A stretch of DNA of 64,000 nucleotides, taken from NCBI RefSeq assembly GCF_007747795.1, contig NZ_CP036275.1:434001-498000 (forward strand), given 5' to 3'. Made by a program: the position numbers and the translations under genes. The notes below the pieces were generated by a model. It searched no databases, was not told the origin of the DNA, and saw only the letters and a list, made by a program, of their open reading frames with translations. Positions within the stretch are counted from its first letter, which is position 1, and the number at the start of each line of letters is the position of its first letter. This document shows, one piece after another, positions 38,695 through 48,044 of this stretch. This DNA is from Maioricimonas rarisocia (lineage in GTDB: Bacteria > Planctomycetota > Planctomycetia > Planctomycetales > Planctomycetaceae).

Positions 38695-40902
38695 TCACCT
38701 GGGATCGCGATCAGTTGCTGTGCGGCGACGGGAGGCACGCACACCCAACCGAAGAACACTGTCGATCGGCGGTGCGACAAACTCGCCTTCGTTGACGTAG
38801 CCTTCGCCGATCACACCTCTGTCGATGTAGAAACTGCGGTCGATCCCGCTGCCGACACCCATTCTTCGAATCTTCAGATTCTCGATCCGGTCTTCCATGC
38901 GGGCGATGAGCTTGGAGTTGTAGCAGGCACAGTCACTGATCCTGACATGGGCGCCGCCGCGCTCGGGGCTTGCCGGCCCCCGCATCCGGAAACAGATATC
39001 GTTGTCGAGAAACACGCAGTTGTGAACCACCGTTTCCGTGTTTTCCTTCAGGTTCAGTGCAGCCTGGTCGGCAATGTTCCCTTCACCCCAGCCGAAAAAG
39101 ACGCAGTTCCGCACGACCATCCGACTTCGGGGATTGGCAGCCAGTTGCTTGGTGTCGATGGCGTTCTCGCCGGGCTGTTCGCCGGCGGCATAGTCGGCGA
39201 GGGGAGCGTCGAGCGGCCCGGTCCAGATCCGACAGTTTTCGATCAGGACCCGGTCCCATTTTTCACGGGAGGGGTCGAACTGGATTCCGTCGCCGGAGAC
39301 CTGGAAGATCTCGCAGTTCCGGATAATCAGGTTCGTTGGTGTGCCGCTGATGCCGTGGGCGTCCTTTTGATACTGAAACGTGCCGTTGATGTGGTGATAG
39401 ATCCGGCACGATTCGATGATCACGTCAGTGGCCGAAACGAAGATGCCGTTGTTGGTGCCGTTCCGAACCTCGGAGTGACGCAGGACAACCGGACCGGTGT
39501 TGATCTTGACGACATTGCTCCGGTCGAAGTTACCGTCGACCATGTAGTTGCTGTAGACCCCGGGCTCGGTAATGATCAGCCGTTGTCGTTTGGTGGGACT
39601 GGCCAGGCAACCAGCTGGCCCGGTCAGGCCGATGGGGGCTGGAGCGTTGACTGAAGAGTCGGTGACAGTGACCTCTGCAAAGGCCTCGTCGATCTGGTTG
39701 CGGATCGACTGCCGAAGTTCCGTCTCCTCGCCTGCGGAGAGCCGCTGCGGCTGCCAGAATGTGACAAACACACAGGCGAGCCCTGCGATGCCCGTGGCAG
39801 TCCATTGGGCGATCCACTCCCGCTGGTTCCGGGCTGGAAGTGGTGCCAGCACCCGTGCTGATGCTCCCACGCTGTGCATCAGCAGCGCGCCGGTGGCTCC
39901 GCCAAGGGTCCCGGTGATGACCTGGGTCGCGTCCGCGACCCGGCTGCCGATAAAGATCTGAGCCATTTCGATCGCACAGGCTGTCCCGAAGCTGATCAGG
40001 ATGGCAGGCTCGATGCGGCGCAGTGGACGGCTCGCCGGAGTGAACGCAATTGCAGCCAGCATACCGATTGGAAGGTAGGACAATGCGTGCCGGAACATCT
40101 CTTCAAACAGGTACTCGCTCCCGGAGAACGGAACCAGGATCACCCGGCCGGCCGCAAGTTTGCGGTAAAGCTCCACGGGGTGAATCGTGATGTCGAATGG
40201 TTTGAGCGAGTAGAACAGGAATGCCACGAGGTACGACCGCGCAAACCAGTCGATCGGTTGAGCCGGTCTGAGTTTTGACAGCGATGCCGACAGCCTTCGA
40301 GAGACCCACGCTCCGATAACCCGCCACGCATAGACGCCGCACAGAACACCCAGGAGCTGGGCCTGCACGTCGTGAGGCGAGGTAATACGGTGGGGCAACC
40401 AGAGCTGAACAAACTCGATCAGTGTCAGGGCGGACATGATCGCCAGGACCACGATAACTGCCCGGGCCCCCCAGCGAGGATGATCCTGGCCCTGAGGCGT
40501 GGCGACCGCCTGCCAGGCAAGTCCAAGGCCCAGACCCAGCAGAAAATTGCTGACCCAGTCGATGCGTCCGTGGTATCCCCAGGAGACGAAATCGATCGCT
40601 CGGAACTGCTGCCATGCGGCATCGAGCGATAGTTCGGTCGGCGTATAGGGCGTGAGCGAACCAAAGATGGCAGCGACCGAGATCCCGATGGCTGTCGCGA
40701 TAAAGGCGGGGCGGACTGTCGAAGCGGCCTTCTGGTGGGGAGACGTGGCGGACCGCGGGTTCACCTGTCTGGAAGAATCGCCGGACCCGCGACGTTGCTG
40801 AATCAAGTGGACGATCACCGCGATCGCGGCGAGTCCAAGCAGCCCGATCCCCATGTACTGCTGCAGTTCCGCTGATGCGTCGATGGCAAGTGTGCAGGTC
40901 AC
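38695..40902 (-). CDS. Double VanZ membrane protein fused to a right-handed beta-helix
   Basis: Frame of 735 residues from GTG 40902 (ATG 40854 is possible). Two VanZ units lie at about residues 112-195 and 260-345 (LIEFVQLWLP, then CAIEMAQIFIG and GTLGGATGALL). A further membrane segment near 368-385 leads to an extracytoplasmic domain of about 300 residues with successive strands VVLRHSEVRNGTNNGIFV, VIIESCRIYHH, LIIRNCEIFQVSGDGIQ and MVVRNCVFFGWG. This NC/I ladder is typical of pectate-lyase-like parallel beta-helices that bind, cut or epimerise polysaccharide. It suggests an extracellular sugar-binding partner of the neighbouring locus. Confidence 0.8.
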   Translation of the reverse strand: MTCTLAIDASAELQQYMGIGLLGLAAIAVIVHLIQQRRGSGDSSRQVNPRSATSPHQKAASTVRPAFIATAIGISVAAIFGSLTPYTPTELSLDAAWQQFRAIDFVSWGYHGRIDWVSNFLLGLGLGLAWQAVATPQGQDHPRWGARAVIVVLAIMSALTLIEFVQLWLPHRITSPHDVQAQLLGVLCGVYAWRVIGAWVSRRLSASLSKLRPAQPIDWFARSYLVAFLFYSLKPFDITIHPVELYRKLAAGRVILVPFSGSEYLFEEMFRHALSYLPIGMLAAIAFTPASRPLRRIEPAILISFGTACAIEMAQIFIGSRVADATQVITGTLGGATGALLMHSVGASARVLAPLPARNQREWIAQWTATGIAGLACVFVTFWQPQRLSAGEETELRQSIRNQIDEAFAEVTVTDSSVNAPAPIGLTGPAGCLASPTKRQRLIITEPGVYSNYMVDGNFDRSNVVKINTGPVVLRHSEVRNGTNNGIFVSATDVIIESCRIYHHINGTFQYQKDAHGISGTPTNLIIRNCEIFQVSGDGIQFDPSREKWDRVLIENCRIWTGPLDAPLADYAAGEQPGENAIDTKQLAANPRSRMVVRNCVFFGWGEGNIADQAALNLKENTETVVHNCVFLDNDICFRMRGPASPERGGAHVRISDCACYNSKLIARMEDRIENLKIRRMGVGSGIDRSFYIDRGVIGEGYVNEGEFVAPPIDSVLRLGVRASRRRTATDRDPR

Positions 40903-40928
40903 GGTCGAAGTCTCGAACGTCGGAGGAC

Positions 40929-41951
40929 TCAGGGATTCGGGATCGCTGTCGGAGCCGCGCCTGTTCCGACGTGGTGTGTCTTGCCCGGCGGAAGCAGATC
41001 GACCCGCGGGCCCGGCTTGCGCGGTTCGTTGGCATCCGGTCTGTCACCCTCGCCGTCCATGGGAGCGTCTGGATCGATGATGCGGATGGTCGGCTCATCG
41101 GTAGCGAAGGCCCGCATTTCCGCACGTTTGCGGCCGTCCGGGCTCGCGACAGCGACAACGGAGTGACCGTCTTTCGATGCAAGCAGGCTCGCTCCCGGTT
41201 GTCCGTTCGGCAATCGCACCGACATGATCGAAACCCCATCAGGGGTCATCAGCATGGAAGGACCTGCGTCCCCGTCGCCTGAATTGATGGCGACCTGTGC
41301 CAGGCCGTCCTTGAACGACTGCACGACTGGACCCGTTTTACCGTCCGCCTGCAACACAGAGATGTACGCGTCGCCGGAGGGGGTCCAGCCGACCGTGACA
41401 CCGCTTCCGGCCCCCTCGGGCCCAAGATGTAACTGAGCTTCCTCCTGGTCCGTCAGTGCCAGACGTGCATGCAGTCGATTCTTGCTGCGGCTGAGGTTCA
41501 GGGAGGTCTCTCCGCTCTCGTCAATTCCCACGTTGACGATCCCCGCCGGTCCGCGCATTTCCAGTGATGCCTGCCCGTCGGAATGCTGGCGCAGACTCGT
41601 GCGGGACACTCCTTCTCCAAGTTCCACCACTGCCGTCTCGTCGGCTTCCACTGCAAGTCGCATCGCCACCTTCCCGGAAGCAGACCGCAACATGATCGAG
41701 GGAGTGCCGTCGTCGGCAACTGAAAGGAGGATTCGTGACTTTCCCGAACTGTCGACCAGCGTCAGCGAGCGCCTCGGCTCCTGGACTGTTTCGACGTCCT
41801 CCCCGGCAGCCTGCATGAGCGCGGTTGCTCCCGCATTGGGGGGCGGACGATCGATCTCCGAACCGGCAGTCTCACCACCGGCGGGCATCAGCAGCCGCAG
41901 GGCGACGATCAAGGCTACGGCGTAAAGAAGGATTCGTTCCATGACATGCAT
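40929..41951 (-). CDS. Anchored repetitive beta-strand protein
   Basis: Protein of 340 residues. One N-terminal hydrophobic segment (ILLYAVALIVALRLLMPAGG) anchors or exports it. Residues about 60-290 repeat a strand pattern of roughly 20 residues (SLTLVDSSGKSRILLSVADD, SIMLRSASGKVAMRLAV, SLEMRGPAGIVNVGI, SLNLSRSKNRLHARLAL). This resembles a beta-solenoid or a beta-propeller built from degenerate units. The end is Pro/Asp-rich and hydrophilic. No known family recognised. It is situated between the VanZ-beta-helix gene and a small VanZ gene on the same strand. Confidence 0.65.
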   Translation of the reverse strand: MHVMERILLYAVALIVALRLLMPAGGETAGSEIDRPPPNAGATALMQAAGEDVETVQEPRRSLTLVDSSGKSRILLSVADDGTPSIMLRSASGKVAMRLAVEADETAVVELGEGVSRTSLRQHSDGQASLEMRGPAGIVNVGIDESGETSLNLSRSKNRLHARLALTDQEEAQLHLGPEGAGSGVTVGWTPSGDAYISVLQADGKTGPVVQSFKDGLAQVAINSGDGDAGPSMLMTPDGVSIMSVRLPNGQPGASLLASKDGHSVVAVASPDGRKRAEMRAFATDEPTIRIIDPDAPMDGEGDRPDANEPRKPGPRVDLLPPGKTHHVGTGAAPTAIPNP

Positions 41952-42039
41952 GGTTCCGCTCGCTTTCGCTGAATGGCGACGATGCTGCTGCCGGGGTCAC
42001 CGCCACGATCGAAGAGCGTCACGAGTCCCTGCAGGGCCG

Positions 42040-42456
42040 TCAATTCGGCTGGGTGGTTCCGCCTGCACCGACAAAAGCGCTGACAGCCACAACGCCGATG
42101 GCCACGCCCGCTGCGTTCGCAAGGACATCGTACCAGTCCGCGTAGCGCCCAGGTACAAATTGTTGCAGCCACTCGAGAATCAAGCCGTGAGCCAGTGCGA
42201 TGACGATTGCTGCCCGCATGGGAGCGTGCTTCTGCCACGCCGCCGCGTACAGCAACGGAGGCAGCAGAATGTAGGCTGTCAGGTGCTGCAACATACTGCC
42301 GGGCGTCGTCTTGCTGGCCGCCTGCAACGACGTGCCGGAAGCGCCCAACATTCCGAACGGGTCGGTAGCAAGCAGCAGTCCACCAAGGAGGACGGCGTAC
42401 GCAATGGACGCGATCCGGGCGATGGTGCGCCCGCGGCCCATTGATAGACTCGCCAT
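42040..42456 (-). CDS. Small VanZ-family membrane protein
   Basis: Protein of 138 residues from ATG 42456 (a later ATG at 42441 also fits; the frame upstream overlaps the glycosyltransferase gene). Four hydrophobic segments. The VanZ hallmarks are LTAYILLPPLLYAAAW, the acidic HGLILEWLQQFVPGRYADWYD motif (in part) and the NAAGVAIGV end. VanZ of the vancomycin cluster gives low teicoplanin resistance; in exopolysaccharide and PEP-CTERM loci these proteins are frequent but unexplained. It lies 52 bases beyond the upstream glycosyltransferase stop, so it is probably in the same transcript. Confidence 0.8.
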   Translation of the reverse strand: MASLSMGRGRTIARIASIAYAVLLGGLLLATDPFGMLGASGTSLQAASKTTPGSMLQHLTAYILLPPLLYAAAWQKHAPMRAAIVIALAHGLILEWLQQFVPGRYADWYDVLANAAGVAIGVVAVSAFVGAGGTTQPN

Positions 42457-42508
42457 CTGAGGACTGTTCACGTTGTTTCCGAGTGCGTAGTGCAGTTGCG
42501 TGAATTCT

Positions 42509-43786
42509 TCACGAGGTCCGTGCCACCGGTTGCGAGGGCTGGCGGCAAACTCTCGCTTGTTCCGGTCTCGCCAATCGACTCTCGCAGGTTGCAGATGCAG
42601 TGTCGAGGCAGATCGACTCAAACTGCCTGGCAACCGACTGTGCGGAAAACCGATTCGTGACCCGCTCGTATCCTGCCGTAGCGAGCCGCTCGGCCGTTTC
42701 CGGATCTTCCAGCACGGAAACCGTTGCCCGTGCGAATTCTGCAGGAGTATCGGCGAGAATCATGTGCCGACCTGGCTTAACGTCCAGTCCCTCGGCACCG
42801 AGCGTCGTACTGACCACTGGACGACGCATCGCCATCGCTTCGTAGATCTTCATTCGGGTGCCACCGCCGACAAGCAGTGGCACGACGACAACCGCCGCCT
42901 CGGCAAGGTACGGGCGGACGTCCGGAACGGTGCCGACGATCTCGACACCTTCTTCACGGGAGAGCGTCTGCAGGGCCGGCGAAGGATTCCGCCCAACCGC
43001 CTGGAAGACTGCTTCCGGGTGTCGGGCCCGTATCGCTGGCCAGATCTCCCGGACGAAGTGACGGACTCCGTCCTCGTTCGGCAGCCAGTCGAGTGAACCG
43101 ACAAACACAACGTTGTTTGTACGCGGCGCATCCGGGCGAGGCGAGAAATAGTCGGTGTCGACCGCCGTGTCGATCACTTTGACGTGATCCCAGCCGTAGT
43201 CGTTGGCGAACCGCTCGGCATCCTGGGGGCTGACGGCAATGACCGCGTCGAACTTTCGTCCCGCCATCCCTTCGAATCGCTGCATCTTCTTCCATTGCAG
43301 CCGCATGTACTCCCGCCGCGCGATGCTGGCGGCCTGTCGGGTGTGCCGCTCGAAGATCTGCGCTTCGACATTGTGCTGGAACAGCAGCTTCGGTGGGCCG
43401 GCCAGATCGATGGCGTTGCGGGCCATCTGGACGAAGTCACACACCACCAGGTCGAAATCGTTCTCGGCAATCAGCTGTTTTGCCCGACGATGCAGCCGTG
43501 GGTCGAAGTCCTTGTTGACGTTGAAAGGAAACCGCGAAAACAGATTGGCGGCCAGGCCGGCATAGAAGCCGAAGCTGCCCCGCGGCGCTTCACGCCAGGG
43601 AATCGTTTCGAGGCGGACGCCCAGCCCCTCCATCTCGCCGCGATATGCGTGGTCGCCCGGCAACCAGTTGCACAGGTACGTGACGTCATGCCATCGGGCC
43701 AGATGACGGAGAACGTTGAGAGTACGGATCTGCCCCCCGGTCGTCGGCGGAAACAGGCACCGCTTCTGGAGGAACAGGATCTTCAT
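42509..43786 (-). CDS. GT4 glycosyltransferase, PEP-CTERM-associated type
   Basis: Protein of 425 residues from ATG 43786, opening MKILFLQKRCLFPPTTGGQ, which is like the TIGR03087 sugar transferases of PEP-CTERM loci. The C-terminal Rossmann domain carries the GT4 signature region (VPLLVGGGTRMKIYEAMAM and GAEGLDV). It would transfer a sugar from a nucleotide donor to a growing glycan on the cytoplasmic face. The first residues of the open frame (to 43864) overlap the upstream sugar transferase gene and were excluded. The gap to that gene is 46 bases. Confidence 0.85.
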   Translation of the reverse strand: MKILFLQKRCLFPPTTGGQIRTLNVLRHLARWHDVTYLCNWLPGDHAYRGEMEGLGVRLETIPWREAPRGSFGFYAGLAANLFSRFPFNVNKDFDPRLHRRAKQLIAENDFDLVVCDFVQMARNAIDLAGPPKLLFQHNVEAQIFERHTRQAASIARREYMRLQWKKMQRFEGMAGRKFDAVIAVSPQDAERFANDYGWDHVKVIDTAVDTDYFSPRPDAPRTNNVVFVGSLDWLPNEDGVRHFVREIWPAIRARHPEAVFQAVGRNPSPALQTLSREEGVEIVGTVPDVRPYLAEAAVVVVPLLVGGGTRMKIYEAMAMRRPVVSTTLGAEGLDVKPGRHMILADTPAEFARATVSVLEDPETAERLATAGYERVTNRFSAQSVARQFESICLDTASATCESRLARPEQARVCRQPSQPVARTS

Positions 43787-43832
43787 GCAGCGAGGCGGGG
43801 TTCTGACGTTGGAGGGCGGTTCGGGCAGGGGC

Positions 43833-44420
43833 TCAGGCGGCCATGCGGAGGACGGTCTTGACAATCAGTTGCAGATCCAGCCCCAGTGACTGTCTCTGCA
43901 AATACTCCTTGCCGAGCGCAATCTTGTCCGGCAGGACTTCGTTGACGTAGGTCGACTCCGGGTCACTCGAAGCCCCGAGCAGTTCCGACTCGTGGCGGTA
44001 CTTCAGCGAGGCGATGTCGGTAATGCCCGGCCGGACGGTCAGGAGCTCCGCATAGTCATCGCGGAACTGCTCGACATACCGCGGTACTTCCGGACGGGGG
44101 CCAACAAAGCTCATGTCGCCGCGAAGCACATTGAACAGCTGCGGGAACTCGTCGATCTTGGTGGCTCGCAGAAAGTGCCCGACGGTCGTGATGCGGGGAT
44201 CGCGGCCTGCGGTAATCTGCCCGCCGAGTTTGGGAGCATCCACGACCATGGTCCGGAACTTGTAGATCCGGAACGTCCGGAAGCCACGTCCCATTCGTTC
44301 CTGGCAGAAGAAGACCGGGCCGGCCGAGGTCGCCTTGACCAGCACCGCGACGATCAACAGCAACGGACTGAGGAGGATCAGCCCGAGAGCCGCAAACGTG
44401 ATGTCGAAAAGTCGCTTCAT
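43833..44420 (-). CDS. Initiating sugar-phosphate transferase
   Basis: Protein of 195 residues, the short WcaJ/PglC-type form with one N-terminal membrane helix ([20 protein letters not shown]). The bacterial sugar transferase domain shows [40 protein letters not shown] and [10 protein letters not shown]. This phosphoglycosyltransferase loads the first sugar phosphate on undecaprenyl phosphate and so starts repeat-unit synthesis. The ATG overlaps the DegT stop in TGATG, so translation is probably coupled. A TTG at 44423 is less likely. Confidence 0.93.
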   Translation of the reverse strand: MKRLFDITFAALGLILLSPLLLIVAVLVKATSAGPVFFCQERMGRGFRTFRIYKFRTMVVDAPKLGGQITAGRDPRITTVGHFLRATKIDEFPQLFNVLRGDMSFVGPRPEVPRYVEQFRDDYAELLTVRPGITDIASLKYRHESELLGASSDPESTYVNEVLPDKIALGKEYLQRQSLGLDLQLIVKTVLRMAA

Positions 44421-45595
44421 CAACGCCGGTTCTCCTCTGCAATTCGAATCGCCGTGCCGGCAACGTTTTCGATATCCTCGTCGGACATCTTCGGATGAAT
44501 GGGCAGCGAAATGATGCGATCGTACAGGGCAGCAGCCACGGGAAGATCCGCTGGTTCATAGCCGTAGCGGTCACGGTACAGCGGGTGCATGTGCAGGGGC
44601 GTGTAGTGAACGCTCGTGCCGATTCCCCGTTCGTTCAGGCTGCGGATGAACTCGTTCCTGTCGATACGGAGCCGGTCGATCTCGACCTGGATCACATACA
44701 GGTGCCAGGCATGCTGTGAATGCGGCTCGACGGTCGGTGTGGTGATCTCGGGGACATCGGCGAAGGCGTCCGAGTACCGCTCGGCGATTGTCCGGCGGCG
44801 CTCGAGGAACTCGTCGCACCGGCCGAGCTGGTGGATGCCCAGGGCGGCTGCGATGTCGGTCATGTTGTACTTGTAGCCGGGGGCTTCGATCTCATAGTAC
44901 CACTTCCCCTCAGCGCTGAATCGTTTCCAGGCATCCTTGCTGATGCCGTGCAGCGACATCAGCCGCACCCGGTCGGCAAGTTCCGGGTCGCTGGTGGTCA
45001 CCATGCCACCTTCGCCGGTGGTGATCGTCTTGTTGGCATAGAACGAGAAGCAGGTCAGGTCACTGATGCTGCCGACCGTCCGGTCCCGATAGCGGGCGGG
45101 CAGGGCATGGGCGGCGTCTTCAATGACCCGGAGACCGTGTCGTTTCGCGACGGCGGTGATCGCGTCCATGTCGCAGGGCTGGCCGGCATAGTGAACCGGA
45201 ATGACAGCTTTCGTCCGTTCCGTGATCTTCTTCTCGAGATCGACGACGTCCATGTTGAACGTGTCAGGACGCGAGTCGACCAGTACGGGCGTCGCACCCA
45301 GATGAATGACGACTTCAGAGGTCGACGCGAACGTCAGTGAAGGAACCAGGACTTCGTCGCCGGCCGAAACTCCGATCGCTTCGAGTGCCAGGTGCAGAGC
45401 GGCTGTGCAGGAGCTGACGGCGATTGCGTGATCGGCTCCGACACGTTCGGCAAAGAGCTCCTGGAAACGCCTGACCTTCGGACCGGTCGTCAGCCACCCC
45501 GATCGCAGAGTTTCGACGACCGAGGCGATCTCCTCTTCACCGACGCACGGTACGAAGAAAGGAATCTGGTACTGCTTGAGTGGGGCCGAGGACAC
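44420..45595 (-). CDS. DegT/DnrJ/EryC1/StrS sugar aminotransferase
   Basis: Protein of 391 residues from GTG 45595, with AAGGAA (45604-45609, complement) 8 bases upstream; the longer frame from GTG 45667 adds a Pro/Ser-rich leader. The opening QIPFFVPCVGEEEIASVVET and TLRSGWLTTGP are typical. The PLP lysine lies in CFSFYANKTITTGEGG. The enzyme adds an amino group from glutamate to a keto-sugar nucleotide, supplying an amino sugar such as perosamine or a bacillosamine precursor. Upstream is a GalE-like epimerase that might make the keto-sugar pathway intermediate. Confidence 0.9.
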   Translation of the reverse strand: MSSAPLKQYQIPFFVPCVGEEEIASVVETLRSGWLTTGPKVRRFQELFAERVGADHAIAVSSCTAALHLALEAIGVSAGDEVLVPSLTFASTSEVVIHLGATPVLVDSRPDTFNMDVVDLEKKITERTKAVIPVHYAGQPCDMDAITAVAKRHGLRVIEDAAHALPARYRDRTVGSISDLTCFSFYANKTITTGEGGMVTTSDPELADRVRLMSLHGISKDAWKRFSAEGKWYYEIEAPGYKYNMTDIAAALGIHQLGRCDEFLERRRTIAERYSDAFADVPEITTPTVEPHSQHAWHLYVIQVEIDRLRIDRNEFIRSLNERGIGTSVHYTPLHMHPLYRDRYGYEPADLPVAAALYDRIISLPIHPKMSDEDIENVAGTAIRIAEENRR

Positions 45596-45603
45596 GGTCG
45601 ACG

Positions 45604-45609
45604 TTCCTT
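45604..45609 (-). promoter_or_regulatory. Ribosome binding site AAGGAA
   Basis: It stands 8 bases before GTG 45595 and decides the start of the DegT aminotransferase. Confidence 0.5.
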
Positions 45610-45703
45610 GGTCTGCGGGCGGGGAGGTGGGCGAAGTTGCGGTCAGGGAGGCGAGCCGGGGCGGCACACAGCCCCGGCTCGTTGCGGCAGGACGTCTGGC
45701 GGG

Positions 45704-47275
45704 TCAGTTCGTCGCAACGGCTTCCTGTTCGGGCTCCGCCGGCGTCAGGTGACGAGACCAGTCGTCGTCCACGCGGATGACCTCGATGGCGCCTTCCTGG
45801 CTGAGGTACTTGACGTTGCTGTACCGGGCGTCCCGGTAGTCCGTCACCGAGCCGTTGGCGACCGCTTCGAACACCTGATCGATGCCCTCTTCGAGCGTCC
45901 ATTCCGGCTTGTACCCGAGTTGCTGCCGGATCTTCGCGAAGCTGACGCGATAGTTGCGGCGGTCGGTACTGTTCTCGTCCACTTCGAGCTGAGCGGTGAA
46001 GGCACGATCGTGAATCAGTTCACCCACCTGACGGATCGTGTAGTTCTGTTCGTCGGATCCGACGTTGAACGTCTGGTTCGCGACGACCTCCAGCGGTGCT
46101 TCAAGAGCCTTGACGACGCCGAGGGCCGCATCGCTGACGTGCACGAACGGACGCCACTGGTCCCCGCCGTGGACGGTGATCACACCTTCCGTCTTGGCTT
46201 TGGCCGACAGCAGGTTGACGACGAGATCGAACCGCGTCCGGCCGGACAGACCGTAAATCGTGGCAAACCGCAGCAGAGTCGGCGCGAACCGCTCGTCGGC
46301 CATGCTCAGCAGACCACGCTCGGCGGCCAGTTTGGTATGGCCATAGAGCGACACCGGGATCGACTCGGAGTGTTCGTCCAGGATCTCGTCCGACGCACCG
46401 TACACAGAGCAGGTGCTGGCAAAGATGAACCGCTGGATGTTCGACGCCTTGGCGACGTGAGCAACCATCCGGGTCGCGCTGAGGTTGATGTCCACGGTCA
46501 GCGACTTGTCCAGTTCGCAGGCCGGGTCACCCACGATCGCGCCAAGGTGGACGACTGCGTCCATTCCCCGCATGGCTTCCACGACCTTTTCGACGTGGCG
46601 GAAGTCACCCTGCATCAGGTCCAGGCGAGGGTGGTTGAGGACGTCGGCGATCGGCTCGGTGCCGTACATCAGCCGATCCAGGATCCGCACGCTGAAGCCG
46701 CGGTCGAGCAAGTGCTTGATCAGGGCGGAACCGATGTAGCCCGCTCCGCCGATGACGAGCACCTTGCGGACAGGCTTGTTGGCGTCCACTCGCTGGTTCT
46801 CGCTTTCGTAGCGGGCGATCTGCTTCCACAGGAATGACCAGGTGCGTGTTGCCAGCGTCATGCCGAGCGTCAGTGCGCCTGCGATCGGCAGGGCGACGCG
46901 GGGAATCTCGAACAGGCCGACCTGTTCCCATGCCATGTACATCAGCAAGCCGTAGATGAGAAACGCCTGCGCCACGGCCTGGACGATGATCAGGGCCTTG
47001 TACTTGCCCTGATAGGCCCGCCCGTAGGTGTAGAAGCCGCTGAACCAGAAGACCGACAGACACACGGCGGTCAGAGGAACCGCGTTCTGGGCGTAAATGG
47101 TCATGAATTTCAGCAACAGAGCATCCATACGCTGCTGCGGCACTTCGCCTGCGAGGTGATAGAGCAGGAAGCGGATCACCATCGCCAGCGCGAATGCGAT
47201 GTTGATCATGATCGCGTCGGCAGCGAGCCGAACAAGCATGCCGGAGTCAAATCGCTGTTTCAGTTTCGTTTGCAT
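45704..47275 (-). CDS. Membrane-anchored NAD-dependent sugar epimerase/dehydratase
   Basis: Protein of 523 residues from ATG 47275. The first 170 residues hold four hydrophobic segments like the membrane part of CapD/FlaA1-type dehydratases. The remainder is an extended SDR domain with GGAGYIGSALIKHLL, STCSVYG and SLYGHTKLAAE (catalytic Tyr and Lys) and VHGGDQWRPFVHVSDAA. That soluble part resembles GalE/WbpP UDP-sugar epimerases rather than the CapD dehydratase, which makes the combination unusual. It probably works at the membrane on a nucleotide sugar for the adjacent aminotransferase. Confidence 0.85.
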   Translation of the reverse strand: MQTKLKQRFDSGMLVRLAADAIMINIAFALAMVIRFLLYHLAGEVPQQRMDALLLKFMTIYAQNAVPLTAVCLSVFWFSGFYTYGRAYQGKYKALIIVQAVAQAFLIYGLLMYMAWEQVGLFEIPRVALPIAGALTLGMTLATRTWSFLWKQIARYESENQRVDANKPVRKVLVIGGAGYIGSALIKHLLDRGFSVRILDRLMYGTEPIADVLNHPRLDLMQGDFRHVEKVVEAMRGMDAVVHLGAIVGDPACELDKSLTVDINLSATRMVAHVAKASNIQRFIFASTCSVYGASDEILDEHSESIPVSLYGHTKLAAERGLLSMADERFAPTLLRFATIYGLSGRTRFDLVVNLLSAKAKTEGVITVHGGDQWRPFVHVSDAALGVVKALEAPLEVVANQTFNVGSDEQNYTIRQVGELIHDRAFTAQLEVDENSTDRRNYRVSFAKIRQQLGYKPEWTLEEGIDQVFEAVANGSVTDYRDARYSNVKYLSQEGAIEVIRVDDDWSRHLTPAEPEQEAVATN

Positions 47276-48044
47276 CGTCAATGACCTTGCGGTTGGTGCG
47301 GTCGCATTACGCCAGGTGGTGTCATACGTCACTGGCGGGCGTGCGATCGCGGCTCCGAGTGTGCCATCTCTTGGGGGGATATTCGTTGTGGAGGACTCTG
47401 GTTGCCCGGGACCAGTCGAGACATTCCCTGCCTCGTGGTCGTCGGGCGACGACGCAGTGGCCCGTCCCGGGGATCGGGAAGTCGGGTGGCCGGGGTCGTT
47501 TCGTGGGGAGAGGTGCGGTCGATTCGGAGACTTGCATCGGAATGCCGCACCCGATGGGAGGCCCGCGATTGGCGGACAGCCCGTCAGTCTGCTCTCACGC
47601 AATTCGCATTACATTCACTCAGTCGATCAGTCACAGATTCCAGCGGTTGACGGTCCGCCATCAGGGTTCTGGTGGAACAGGAGTGTGCTCTCGACGACAT
47701 AGCGCCGTCAACAAAATCCGTCGTTGAATCCGGAACATCCGTCTCAGTCCTCGATCAGCGCCACGTCCTGCGTTTCAATCCGTCGGTGTCGGGAGGTTGT
47801 CCTCGGGCAACACGCTGCGGCGGCATGAGACAGAGCCGTCTCGGGGCTGCAGTCCGAAATCACAATGCCGGACCGGCTGTTCCCGGAACCGGTTCGAACG
47901 CAGATCGCCGACAAAGATCCTCCTGCCCTGGCGCGCCGGGGCGGGATCGCGGGTCGCCGTTATACGGCTCCTGAGGCATGTTCTCCAGCGTTGATTGTCG
48001 AGATTCACGGCACTGCATCGAAGTTTGAGTGGTTCGCGTGTCGT
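47276..48044. other. Intergenic region, 769 bases
   Basis: The longest gap of the right half. Short frames on both strands are Arg/Pro/Ser-rich and not convincing. It probably holds the promoter and leader of the epimerase-to-VanZ transcript on the minus strand. No clear boxes or hairpins were recognised. Confidence 0.5.

Noticed and set aside
45392-46837. Plus-strand open frame of 481 codons opposite the DegT and epimerase genes
   Set aside because: Asp/His/Val-rich antisense shadow, no domain.
47281-48044. Short plus- and minus-strand frames in the 769-base gap
   Set aside because: All are low in hydrophobic residues, overlap one another and lack ribosome sites or domains.
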